Shown piece after piece: positions 33,630-45,559 of a stretch of DNA of 64,000 bases. The notes under the pieces were generated by a model. It was not told the origin of the DNA, ran no database searches, and worked only from the letters and a program-made list of their open reading frames with translations. The DNA lies in assembly GCA_900642245.1 (NCBI GenBank), contig CAAAJI010000018.1, positions 273,737-337,736 on the forward strand, written 5' to 3'. Both the position numbers and the translations under genes were made by a program. The first letter of the stretch is position 1. The number at the start of each line of letters is the position of its first letter. Source of the DNA: Fragilaria radians. Taxonomy: Eukaryota > Bacillariophyta > Fragilariophyceae > Fragilariales > Fragilariaceae.

Positions 33630-36600
33630 GATGATCAACAACAACTATCCTTGCTACAACAACAACAAGGTTTCTATCAATCATTAAAACAAAGAATTCC
33701 AAATAGACCTTCCGTTCAATACATGACCATTGCCGATGATGGTGCGTTCCTTTCTTACTTGATTGCATCGGACTATTTTTATATCTCCTGTCATCTCACC
33801 TCTCTCTATCCCCCCTTGTGACTTAGGAACAATACTCGAAGCAACCATTACTATCACAGGATTTCCACCCGAAGCTCTTCTTATGACATCATGGTAAGAC
33901 TGATCAAAGCAATCTTGTACTCCGAGCCACATTCTCCATTCACACAATTTTTATTCCAACATATATATCCACTCTCTCTCTTTCTTTTAAAGGTATGATA
34001 CCGTATTCGAGGATGATCTCCCCGGCTTTGTTGCAGTAAAGACTCAATTTTGGGATAATGGCATACCCAATATTGAATGCTTCATAAGAAGGCGCACTAT
34101 AGAAGGTGAATGGATTTGGCTTGTGACCAAAGTTGTGTCATATATTGAAAACCCTGTCAGAGGTGTCATTATACAGGAAAACGAAATTGAAGAGGAGAAT
34201 ATCGAACATGCCATTCAAATGAATCGAATTATTCGCATCACAGCGATTCTGATACAGGCGGTACAATCGGCGAAACGAGAACAAGAAAAAACAATGGCTG
34301 TGGCTAACATCACTTCGTCATGGAATCAAAACGCAGAGGGAGACAATAATCATGGAACATTTTCAGGACATCAAATACCTCTAGTAGCTGAAGATGCCTT
34401 AGCATTTCGAAATTGGTTTCAACAAGCAGCTGGTCAAACAGGGATGGGGATATCCGTGGCTGCCGATTCTCTTCAGTCAATCATGATGGCAGCCTTGGGT
34501 GAAGCTCCGTCTGGAAAACAAGCTGAAACACGGGATGCTAACGATCCAATCGCAGCGTTAGAGAGAGAACTTATGAATGGAGATCAGTCTGATGAGCGGA
34601 AGGGATTCGATCCTCTGTCAGCTTTGAAAGAGGTCCGAGGAAATGGCGTACGCTTAGACTTGGGTATGGTTTCATTATCTCTTGATGAGCTAAGAATGGT
34701 TACTCTAGTTCTTAGTGGAAAGATTCGTGTGGAAGAATTGGCATCGTTAGTACATTTAGCCTTGACTACCCCAGGGATGTCCTTAACATCACTCTTAAAT
34801 CGGTTTTCAATACAGCGAATAGAAGAAGAAGAGCAACAAATTCCTCTCCAAAATTCAACACCTCTTTCTCAGGGCGGACGCCAACATCATACCTCACACA
34901 GATTTCGAAAGAAAAGTAAGCCTGGTGTATCTCTCCCTCTTACACCTCCATTCGGAGAGTTAGATCGACATACTCAAGAGCCAAGCAGATTATCTTTGGA
35001 TCGTACAAAATCCAACTCTCATGGAAATGCGCAGAAATTCCGTCCAGTTTTTATTACGGTCGTAAATCTATCTTATACAAACATGGGAAATGAATGCATG
35101 GAAATATTTGGCGAATTCCTATCTATGGAAGATTCGGCTTTGGAAACCTTGGATGTAAGCTTTTGTGCGCTGGACGAAAAAGGTATCCTCTCTCTTGCAC
35201 GATCCCTAAATAAGCGAAAGCGTCGTGAAATTGCACCCTTGAGAGGACTTGTGATTTCTGGTAACCACATCAACTACAAGGCTGCCAAAGACTTGGGTAT
35301 AGCACTCTCTCCCGGTTCATTCGATCCTGCAAAATCAAGAAAAAGAAGTAAAATGTACCCTAGAAGTGGTTCAACAGGTTACGATGAAGATCTTGAAGAT
35401 TCCGACGAAGAGGATCTCGATGACGACGATGACTTTGTGGGAAAATCGGGACGTAAACGACAAGCACGAAACAACAAGCTTAACTGTGATCAAGATTCGA
35501 TATGTGTCGTCGGTCATGGACTTCAGGTGCTCCACTTGGGATCGTGTTCTCTGACACCGGAAGCTCTGTACCAACTACTTCTTGGATTAGGTCCCCACTG
35601 TCCAGTAAAGGAACTGAGTATTGCATCCAATTCTATAGGCCCATGTGGCGCATCACTCCTTGTTCAATTTCTTGAAGGAAAGGGCAAAGTCAATCTTCCT
35701 GTTTTGCCATTTCTTGACCGTCTTGATTTATCAAGTAATGACCTTGGAAATGACGGAACTGCTAGGTTAACAAGAGCAGTTGCAAAGCGTGTTAAGAATC
35801 CATTCGTGGATCTACGTCTCTCCGGAAATAATATTGGACATGGAGGAGTAGAAACCATTATGAACAAATTGTTGCAACATAGCATCGTTAGCCTGTCACT
35901 AGACAACAACTCAATTAGCGATCAAGGATGTCAGCTGGTCGCTGCTTCGCTTCAGAGCATGCACTCACTTTCTAGATTGAATCTGGCTTTTAATCAGATT
36001 GGAAGTCGAGGGATAACAACGCTAATGAAGTCTCTCATTTCATGTGAATCTATTACATATCTTGGTTTATCAGGCAATATTATGAAGATTTCTGGCGCGA
36101 TTGCAATGGGATTTACATTAGCGCAGCATCCAAGGTTAGAAGAGCTTGATTTAGACAATTGTTGTCTGAGTCAAGCTGCTCAATGCCATATTGTTGCTGG
36201 GATTATTTCCAATCGTTGGGTACCAATGAAGTGTATGATGGGATTTCAGGCAGGTCCCCCAATGGTAGCTATCAATGCAATCGGAGTATTTGCTCACAAT
36301 CTTAGTAACGAAGAATGCTTCCGTATTAAAAGGGACGAACAGATGAAGAACATTCTTCAGTGGATGGAAAGTAATCGTGCAGCTAGAGAGAATCCTCGAG
36401 CGTTTGCGAACAAGTACCATGATATTGCCTCGGAAGCTTCACAGCCACAATATTTGACACCACATTTTGTATCCGCAATGAACGAGGTTCACGGTACGCC
36501 ATCACAAAATGCGTACCTTCGAATGCTTGGATGGTTGAGTAAAATTCCATTTGACGAGGATGAACTAACGACACTGAGACAATACTTTTACGATATTGAT

Positions 36601-37704
36601 GGTGGGGACGGTGACCGTGGCAGCGACGGATACATTAATTTGAAGCTTCGAGGCGATTTGCTTGCGGCATTGGATAGTGGTGAAGCTGATGAAATTCGAG
36701 ATCACGTCTTGGATATGAGGGGTATTTACAAAGGCTCCGTTGGTTTAGACCTTGACGAGCTTGAAAACATGCCGAAAACGACACCCTGGAATGCGATGCT
36801 GGGTACTACCATGGACAAAGCGCCCCTAAATGAAGCAGCAGATTTCTCGGAGGCGGAAGAATGTCGTAATTCTCCATCAGATGAAAGTGAAAATCAATCA
36901 TGTGACGTGCCTCGCAATGTTAACATGAACATTCCTGAAACTGTGAAGCTTCGCTCCTCGCTATCCTCACTTTCTCGTCAATCTATGACGATGCGAAGTG
37001 GTTCGGATCGTAGCATTCGTAGCACATCGTCTACCTTGACAGAGCGTAGAGCTCGAGCCAGGGCACGAATTACTATGTTCCCTGCGTTCGAACAAAAACT
37101 TGAAGAATTGAAGTTAACAGCAAAGGAAATGGTAGAACAGGAACCAGACCCGAATCAGCAAGACATAATATTAACTCACTATGCAGAAGCGTCCTTAACT
37201 ATTTTGAGGCAACTTCGATATCACTGTATGAATAGTGGTCTTGATGGTTGGCGACAGAGTGGCTTGCGTCGAAAAGTTTTGATCGTCGATGACAGTCTAG
37301 TGACACGTAAAATGGTGGCACGTGCCTTTGAAAAAGCAAATTTCATCGTGGATACCGCCGAAAATGGTGTCGAAGGTGTAAAAAAGATGAAGGCTTCCAT
37401 ATATGATATAGCATTCATGGACATTGATATGCCAATTATGAACGGGTTTGAAGCCACTAAGGCGTTGCGACAGTGGGAAGATACGCAAAGACCGGGTGCC
37501 CGCCAACCGATATGTGCCTTAACGGCTGCCTACGTTGATGACTTTGAACGAAGTGAATTAATGAAATTTAAGGAAGCGGGGCTTGATGTCATGGAAAGCA
37601 AACCCTGTAACATCCCAAGGCTTTTCAAGGTAGTGGACGATGTCTCCCCAATGTTTAGTGACTTGAGCATCAGTGTGTCACAAGGATCTTTCAATTCTTT
37701 CTGA
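33291..37704 (+). CDS. PAS-LRR-response-regulator receiver fusion protein
   Basis: Three exons, 33291-33741, 33827-33893 and 33993-37704 (introns of 85 and 99 nt), give 1,409 residues. Order: a Gln-rich start (polyQ about 99-125); a PAS fold-3 domain spanning all three exons at about 148-240, with ITGFPPEALL, SWYDTVFEDDLPGF, GEWIWLVTK and GVIIQENEI; a linker; ribonuclease-inhibitor-type leucine-rich repeats at about 524-915 interrupted by an acidic loop (DSDEEDLDDDDD); a Ser-rich linker; and a receiver domain at about 1266-1385. The receiver keeps the acidic pair (LIVDDS), the phospho-acceptor Asp (AFMDIDMPIMNG), the Thr (CALTAAY) and the Lys (ESKPC). A phosphorelay role is implied, with PAS as sensor and LRR as interaction platform; no histidine kinase or output DNA-binding domain is present. 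An upstream exon cannot be excluded. Confidence 0.88.
33586..33675 (+). repeat. CAG/CAA polyglutamine tract
   Basis: Mixed cag/caa codons encode near-continuous Gln runs in the N-terminal part of the PAS-LRR-REC protein. The codon mixture suggests selection for the Gln tract rather than a pure microsatellite. Confidence 0.9.
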
Positions 37705-40398
37705 TAATCCGTATTAATAGGTACAGGAACGTCAGTAGAAAGTATTTCGCGTTAGTGCTTTCTTTCTTAGAAAATGAGTGTTCACTTCAATTGTATATAT
37801 TTGCATTAATCTTGACAATGTCTGATTTAAAGTCAATAACTAGTCCATTTTTCCAATGTATTGAAAATTGCTTGAACAACATTTTCAAGTAAAGTTGCGT
37901 TGACAGAGGTTGGATATTTATTGCCCTTGAGGAAAACCAAAATCAAGTGAATAAAAACTAAACACTACTGATATCAATCAAAGCTACTTCAAAATCCTTT
38001 GTTGATTGCTCTCTAAACTTAGAAATATGTTTTGTTTAGCTTTGGCAAAAATGGTAAGAGTGTATACACTGCATTGTAATGGAATAAGTAATCAAAATAG
38101 TTTTCTCTGTGGAAAACACTGAGACGCGTTGTTTTCAAGTCAAAGTGCACAACCCAGACAGGAGGAAAATATTACTCAGAGATATTACTTTGATGAATCG
38201 GACCAGATTCATTATTGAGAGATAACAAAAGTCACATGAGCAGAGTCAAAAACAGGTACTCAGTCAAATGTTCAAGAATAGATAAACACCGTTTTCAAGG
38301 AAGGACTAGACAGCATTGGTATATGGCCCTTATCATACAAATAACGTGGCGTACAAGGCTGTGATAGGAAGTGCCCTATGGCAAATAATGGGATGAGAAG
38401 ATGATAAGGTGATTGAAAAAGCAAGAAGAATCTACTATATGAAAGATTGAGATTAAAAAATCCTATTTCAAGGAAATTATAAACAACTTTTCTTGGCGTC
38501 TTGACTGCCTAATTTTTCATCATGAATCTATTTGATAGATCAGTCTATTATTTACATGTCAAATATCTTTTGACTGCTCTTTATTTAGAGCTGAACATTT
38601 TAATTATGTAAAAGTGTGCAAAGCACATGTGATTAATGATCACCTAAATTTTAGAGACCTTTGATTTGTATCATCTAAAATTTGCGGACAAAAAACAACA
38701 GACATGACCCTTTTCAGTTGCTTTTAGATGTGCTAACATTCTTATTACAGCTTAAGTTATAAATTCGAAACTAGTGATGACGAGTTGACGATTCGACACA
38801 GAATTGAGAACCGTAATAGATATTCAGCCTTAGGATAACCATTAATTTAGTCACTTACAAATTTGAGTGTGAAGAGGCTCTAACTTTCAGGATTCACAAG
38901 TCTCTTTGTGGGTCCAGCACAAAAAAACATTATTGAAATCAATGTTGTTAAGTTGGAAAATATAATGGGGTGTAGAAAGCAAAACTCTTTGAAACTACAG
39001 AGTAGCACTGACTTTGAGATTGAGAGTGACTACCCAAGTCAAATTTGAGATATGAGAATGAATTGATAGGTAACTGGCCATGAGGCTGTACAATTTAAGT
39101 TACTAGAAAACTAACTTAAGAATGAAGATGGTCAAATTGTGAGCCATTAATGCCAGTAACTTGGATATTTGAAGACCAACTACTTTACAATATTGAAACG
39201 AATCCAATGGCGGAAGATTTATTCATTTGGTAACTATCTGAAAGGTGAAATTTCAGGAATAACAGCTTCAGTTGTTTCAAGTTCAACGAAAGAACAGAAA
39301 TTCTTGAAAAGCTTATTTACATCGGTGACAATTAAACATCCTGTCGCAAGTGTAATCGAAGTAAGGACTTGCATGATTTTACTCCGATTTTGCAAATGAT
39401 AGATGCTTTCATGATGTTGGCCACGAGAGCTAGAAATGTAAGATGTAAAAAATGTAAACACAAAACGGAAAGGTGTGTGATCATGTACATGGTAACTGTC
39501 TGAGGAAAAATAACAGAAAATTATATTGGCACTACTATTTTTGGTCCCTTGTGTGCAGTATCGAACTTGCAGTTCGGTGGGCTTTGTCAAATCTAAGCAA
39601 CAGAATATGCTTTTTTTCAAAACTCTTTTTTCGTGCGATGAATACTCCATTGTCTTTGTGCCGCATATCAGGTTGGAATACTGGTAGTTAAAAGTATAGA
39701 ACTTATGGACTTAATAATTATAAATTATTTAAGATACTTGTTAGATTTTTAAACAAACCAGACTAACTTCAGTATGCCCTACACATATAAATGTGATAGG
39801 AGTTTACTAATCTGCGACAATATTTTACATTCAATCACTAGTAGATTGAAGGAAATAATTATCAGACCTTAGCCTTGATAGCTTTTGTGGCTGTCTTTGT
39901 TTGGAAAAATGGAATGATACTCTACATTCTTGACTTTATTGAAGATCTTTTTTTCAAAAATAAAGAAGTACGCTGACGCGGAGGTGGATTAGATGTTGAC
40001 TTAATGCTAGGGATTGGATGCAAGTTAGACGAATTGTCTAAATGCTAATGATAGAATGCGTTGTCTGCCCCTTTTCACTCTTTCTTAAAATACCCAATTT
40101 CAACCGATAGGTAAGACATTTATACGAATATAATCAAGGATTCGCCGGTTAAAATTCATGTGTGCAGGATTGTTGGTACTCGATGATTTTGCACGATCGA
40201 TTTAACCGACAGGTACGTTTTGATGTCGTTAACTTGGTAAAGAAAGAAATTGAATATTTGGTATAAAATTTAGGATCATTTCTAATTTAATCCGAATCGG
40301 TACCTATTTTCCTCTTAACGAATCAGAGAAAAGCACTGTCACACAATTTGGTTTCTGAGAAAGTAATATCAGATTCATCGCTATTGACTTCATTGACA
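37705..40398. other. gene-poor region with a dispersed repeat copy
   Basis: About 2.7 kb. The first part is the 3'UTR of the PAS-LRR-REC gene and includes one tgtatata (37792-37799), the sequence of a Pumilio element. Copy B of the dispersed repeat lies at 38445-38724. A 138-codon ATG frame at 39234-39650 on the minus strand has no recognised domain and is not called. Confidence 0.45.
38445..38724 (+). repeat. dispersed repeat, copy B
   Basis: Second copy of the repeat at 28070-28388, same orientation, about 10.4 kb apart. The best-preserved segment covers the region from cttttgactgctct to cttttcagtt. Similarity may extend left to about 38385. Confidence 0.8.
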
Positions 40399-41460
40399 AT
40401 GACAAAATTAAATACTTTCCCTTTAGCATCAGATGGGAAGGACAATTGCACCAACGAAAACACCAATGAATTTTGTAGAGAGGACATAGAAAAGGCTTTC
40501 GAAATAAAGTTTAAAATTAATGAGCGAGACCTTACCGGGCTGATACACTTACCAGATATTGACGATACATCCATGGCGCACGTCTTCGTGTATTTGGAAT
40601 ACTACAAAGATGATTTGAAGTGGAGCTTCGCATCTAATTCACTTTTCTTGCTAGGGAGCTCTACCTGCCTGATTTTACGAATTTTGGATTACGCGGGGTA
40701 CCCACCTATCATGACTCCAACATGCTTTCCAATCATTACCCCAATTATCTACTTTATCAATAGTGCCGTTGATATATGTTGGTCTAGCCAGGTAATTAAA
40801 CGTCAGAAAGTAAGAAATATCATAACAAGACTGTGGGATAAGGAGATCGGGGTGGACCCTACGATTAAGACTTCAAACTATCCACCAAATGAATCCCTAC
40901 CTACGGCGAATACTTTCGAAGTAGAGGATTCGACTATACTAGTGCTGCTGACAGAGCCCAAGGAAATCTGTAGAAGTACGATCAGAGTCTTCTCCAAGAT
41001 TCGCAAGCATGCTGCTCACCGCAGGACAGTCTTGGCAGCGTTGTCCTTTGGAGCTGCCGCACTGGTCGAAGTCATTTCCATACTCATCCTGATGAAAGTT
41101 GGCGCGACAACACAAACAGCTTGGCTGCATTTTTCCTCAATTCAGCTATACTTGCTAAGCGCTGTAATTTCGGTAACGGGGAAAAGAACACGACCTTGGC
41201 TTGGGCAAAAACCCTGCGGTGAGAATCACGAAACATTGGAAGATTTGGGCGATCTACTATTCTTGTCCGGGAGTGTTGTGGACTATTCCTTTCTTTTTAT
41301 TGTAATCAATGATCATTATGAAAAAGAATGGGCTATTGCATCAGCAGCTTTGTGGTTTTTCGATGCTTGTTTGTACTTTTGCTCGGATGTATCAGAAGCT
41401 GTAAAGTATGGACGTCAACATAGCATGGCAATCTCTGACAAATCTTTCAATCTAATTTAA
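40399..41460 (+). CDS. multipass membrane protein of unknown function
   Basis: 353 residues from the ATG at 40399; the frame upstream begins only at TTG. After a hydrophilic ~75-residue start there are five or six hydrophobic segments, for example SNSLFLLGSSTCLILRIL, FPIITPIIYFINSAVDI, VLAALSFGAAALVEVISI, IQLYLLSAVISV, LLFLSGSVVDYSFLFIVI and AIASAALWFFDACLYFC. Basic residues (KRQKVR, KIRKHAAHRR) between segments suggest cytosolic loops. No transporter, receptor or enzyme motif was recognised. It may be a diatom-restricted family. Codon quality and length make it a credible gene. Confidence 0.65.
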   Translation: MTKLNTFPLASDGKDNCTNENTNEFCREDIEKAFEIKFKINERDLTGLIHLPDIDDTSMAHVFVYLEYYKDDLKWSFASNSLFLLGSSTCLILRILDYAGYPPIMTPTCFPIITPIIYFINSAVDICWSSQVIKRQKVRNIITRLWDKEIGVDPTIKTSNYPPNESLPTANTFEVEDSTILVLLTEPKEICRSTIRVFSKIRKHAAHRRTVLAALSFGAAALVEVISILILMKVGATTQTAWLHFSSIQLYLLSAVISVTGKRTRPWLGQKPCGENHETLEDLGDLLFLSGSVVDYSFLFIVINDHYEKEWAIASAALWFFDACLYFCSDVSEAVKYGRQHSMAISDKSFNLI

Positions 41461-42884
41461 ATAGACAGTAAGAGATTAGAAGCATATCCACCATTGTGAA
41501 GCAATAGCAAATTCTCTGCATTCCACTGATTTAAAAATATTCTTCCTCAAGAAATTTGCACGTGTGAGCGGATAGGAAACAAAAGGGTGTTGGCTCATCT
41601 GGTTCACGCTCACAAACTTGATTAAAGTTAATTCAAGATGACAGTATTTCAGAGTGGGATACGCTTTAGATATAAAGATTGTAATTATCTCTAATTACAA
41701 ATGATACTTTGGTCCTTTCCTGCGAAGTAGTACCTTACCATGCATGCATTTCGGATAGGGTTTGTCAAGTCCGATGAATCAAGAATTTTACATATCAAGA
41801 AGTTTGCGGATATTAGAGACTTTTAATCACTCCTTGTGTCGCAAGCTCCCAGAGAAATTCTTGAATATGAAAATGCAGTTTAAATACAACCCATTTCCAA
41901 ATTTACGTCTTAAGTTATCTTTTATACCGATAGTCTTCAACCGTCTAAACATTTGTCTCTAAGTAATGACCATAGAAATCAAGAATTGTTTTCATTCAAC
42001 CTTCCTCTTCAAGTAACATCTGAGATGTGATTGCAAGTAGCTGAACAAGTTTGCACGCCTGCTTTATTAAAATCATCATGGTGGAATGGCGCGAAATTGT
42101 CACGTGTCAATAGGAAGAGGTTAGAGGTATCCCCACAAATAGTTTTACTTGTTGCACAAAATCCGACAATGTATGCAACAACGTATCGTAATGCTCGGAA
42201 TTCCTACGGAAAAATGTGTGAAGAAGGAGACAGAATCACTGGTCACAGAATAAGCTAAAAGCCAAGGGCACATGGAATTATTTGAAATATCAACCCAAAA
42301 AGTTATTTGGCAGCTATTAATGCCATTGAAATATTGAGCTTAAAAGGGATATTCAAATCATTTTTTCAGGTAAAGAGGTAAATAAATCTGTAAGCCATAT
42401 TAGAAAAAGCATTGCCTGGAGTTAAAGATGACACTACACAAAGGAGACCGCGAACAACAGAAAATTTTTGCGCCGCATTGAAGGCAGACATCATTTCATG
42501 CCTCCGATTGATGAGGAACACATCTCAAAGGAAGAGAGTCTAAAGCGGATATTGTACAAGTTTCGAACGCTCACAATGGAAACCGAAAATTTGGCATGTC
42601 TAGAAGCAATACTGTTTATGATCAGTATGAATGTAAATTACCCATGGTTACTAGTGCCAGGGTCAAAAGGATGACGTATGAACAACAGTGAAAGTGTTAC
42701 ATATGAGCAACGTGTCACATCAATAACTTAGTATTTAATGCTTCTTCTCCATTTCGATGAAAGTGCGAAAAAAGTTAATAGGATTGGTTTTAACACAAAA
42801 CTTAGTAAACTTTACTCCTCTCTTTTTACGTTAACTTCCCCTTTGATAAAAATATACACATATATTAAAGCGACAAGAAATGGC
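41461..42884. other. intergenic, possible relic frames
   Basis: About 1.4 kb. Frames at 42031-42258 (starting at TTG) and 42468-42674 read somewhat protein-like but share no recognisable family and are separated by stops. They could be decayed exons or an unknown element. Confidence 0.35.
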
Positions 42885-44808
42885 TTAAAACTCCAGAGTA
42901 GAGGTGGGGCTTCGTCTCATGGCGAGTGCTTTGGTCTTTGGTAACCTGGGAGATAACCCTCTCTTCCATTGATTGCTTGAGATATTTGATTGGATACGCT
43001 CAATACCTCTTGCTGAACGATTACTTTTCACTGGAGTAATAGTTCTGCTAAACGACGGATCTCCATCAAGTATAGGCTGGTGCAAAGAATCCCAAGATCC
43101 GGTAGAAACCTTCGCTCCCTGATCATCAACGAAATGCCTTGTGATTGCCGCTGGGGCACTGGCTGGAGTGGTGTGCGAATTATTCCAGCGTCTGGCTCCC
43201 TTTACAACATTGATTATTCGACTTCTTCTAGATTCGTCTTGAGCTTGTTTCAAGCATTTGTCTTGGGTTCCTTGCTGATTAACTTCGGTTGGTACAGAAA
43301 GACGCAAATCAGGTAAAGTGAATCTTTCAGAAAATGATTTCGACATAGTTTCACTGAATAAGCTGCCGAAAGGACTCCGTTCAAACTCGGATGTTATGCA
43401 TCCATCAGATTGCGATTTTATCAAGGATTTTGTTAGATAACGCGGAGACAAACGTTGCTGCTCTTGATCGTTTGGAACTCGAGCGTTACTACTTTTTTCT
43501 TTGGTCATTTTTTTTCCTTGTATCTCGTTAACCTGAAACGCTACCTCAACTGAATCATGGCATGAGAAAATTCCAATCTGAATATCCTGGCTGGTTGTTT
43601 CGACTGATCTCCATTCATGAACGATGTCCATATTGGTCTCTTGAAATCCAGTATTCAAGCAAAACGGGGATAAAGGACAAGAGATGTGATCCTGTATATT
43701 TGAGTTTTCCGAACTATCATTCCAGGATGCGAAGCTTTCTTTAACCTTAGAAGCAGAATCCTCAAATAATTTAGAGGCCACCTCGAAATTTTTCCGAATA
43801 TTCTCTTCTTCTGTCCATTTGAAAAGCATGGACATTCTTTTCTTCATTCCATCCTTCTCTGGATGTGATACGATTGCATCGTCTTCTAAAAATGGCCGAA
43901 TAGTGTCACAATGAAGTATAGAAGGAGAATAAGTCATGAATGGATTTTCGGACCCTTTTTCATTCAAATTTGGTTTCTTGTTCCTGTGAGGTGATTGGCC
44001 TTCTTGTATGTTGTTAAAATATCGAATTGTGTTTTGTGATTTCTCGAATTTAACTCGTTTAGATTGGGCAACAGTTTCATTGTTGAAGTCATTTTCTCCT
44101 GGCGTGAGGTGTATTATTTCAGCGCTGCCGTCACTCTTGGAAATCGTTTCGTCAAAAATGGCAAAATTCACGTCACGTTGCAAGCTCGAATCATTAGAGC
44201 AAAAAAAATTGCTGGTAGTCCCCTTATTCATCAAACCTACTTTTTCTTCATTCTTCTTTGCTAATGAATCTTGAGAACTAGTGTGCATGATAGTTTCATT
44301 GCAAAATTCTGCATCAAGGGATTGTATAATTCCCTTACCACTAGTGTCTTCGTCTTCATTAACTGCATGATCAAATGATAATGCTTGAGGCAAAATGTTG
44401 ATCTCCTTCGATTCGACCGATTCTCCTGTATCTACCTGTTCGACGTAGAATTCACGAGATCCATTGTATGCTTCAAGATTAGATATTTTGGAACTTTGAA
44501 AGACAGCAAATTTCATCGTAAAGATTGCCACTTACCTCATTTAAGTGAGCGCTCGCATCTTGCGATGGGATGCTATCTTCAGTACTATTCAACGGCAAAT
44601 ATTGAGTGTTCTTGTTCGATATTTGAGCCTGTGGGTTCAAAACAGTCGATGACTTGAACTTTCGAATCAATGACTTAACTTTGGACGTCGATGTTGTATC
44701 AATAATGGGTTGAGATTCTTCAAATGCAAAACTATCACTGTCACTGGCACGCTTTCCGACTTTATTATTCTGGCAGAAACGTTGATGATTCTTCGAGGAT
44801 AAACTCAT
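42885..44808 (-). CDS. Ser/Thr-rich protein of unknown function, two exons
   Basis: Minus-strand exons 44808-44536 and 44435-42885, separated by a 100-nt GT-AG intron (donor GAG|gtaagt, acceptor gaacag|GTAGAT, phase 0), give 607 residues. The sequence is rich in Ser, Asn, Glu and Lys, lacks membrane segments and is probably disordered. The last ~150 residues are basic and carry several Ser/Thr-Pro sites (RRSRIIN, TITPVKSNRS, RGLSPRLPKTK, RRSPTST), which would suit phosphorylation by a proline-directed kinase such as a CDK. No domain was recognised. The upstream exon starts with a clean ATG (MSLSSKNHQRF). The intron choice is inferred from frame only. Confidence 0.6.
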
Positions 44809-45559
44809 TTTGACCTCTACGATGATATGTGCTCCACAGAAAAAAAAAGGAATCTGAATTACTCCGCAGCGAGCAAAGCGCAGTGGAGAGCGACACTATG
44901 ATAAGGTATGAGCTTCAATGTTAATGGATAATGGGTATAACATCGACCAAATGATTGAGATTTCAAACCCTCACTAGGATTCACAATTCAAATCCCTTGA
45001 TTCAAATCGAGCCTACTTTGTTCGCCGTGGTATGATATGCTATTCGAATTTTCCGGGAAATATAGAAAATGGAGGGAGACGCTCGTTTTCAACGTACATA
45101 GTTGAGAAACATTTAATCGACACTTAAAGCCCGTCTACTTAAAATTAAAGAGACGGTTTTTCATTTCGAACTCAAGACTGGCAAACCGATTTTTCTAATT
45201 AAAATTCAGATTTCATGTAGAAATATACTGCTTTGCACACGACAGGTCTCAATTAAGGCAATCAGAAAAAGGAGAAACGTACGCAAGCAGTATAAAACAA
45301 ATCATTGCCAACCAAAGACAACTTTATTATGACAAGTTTAAAATTTTAATTTGCTTTACATATGAAATGACTCCCATAACAAGTCGGAGATTTGAAAACT
45401 CACATGCAAAGGCCTAAGTTCTTGAAGTGACCGTGGAACTTCCTCCCCATAGCGTCGACGAAAGAGAAATTTTCAGAATTATACCTGCGACAACGAAACA
45501 TTCAGTTTTGATCAGATTTTCATTCGCTTGATAATTTTTTTGAGGTTTTCTGAGTGTTT
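44809..45559. other. upstream region of the Ser/Thr-rich gene
   Basis: About 750 bases of AT-rich DNA with no coding signal. It separates the gene from the Copia debris. Confidence 0.45.

Noticed and set aside
39234..39650. 138-codon minus-strand frame with a clean ATG
   Set aside because: No family resemblance. Possible splice sites inside give no consistent gene model, so coding status cannot be supported.
44990..45015. attcaaatccctt-like block resembling a tRNA B box
   Set aside because: No matching A box or cloverleaf could be folded. No tRNA gene was found in the window.
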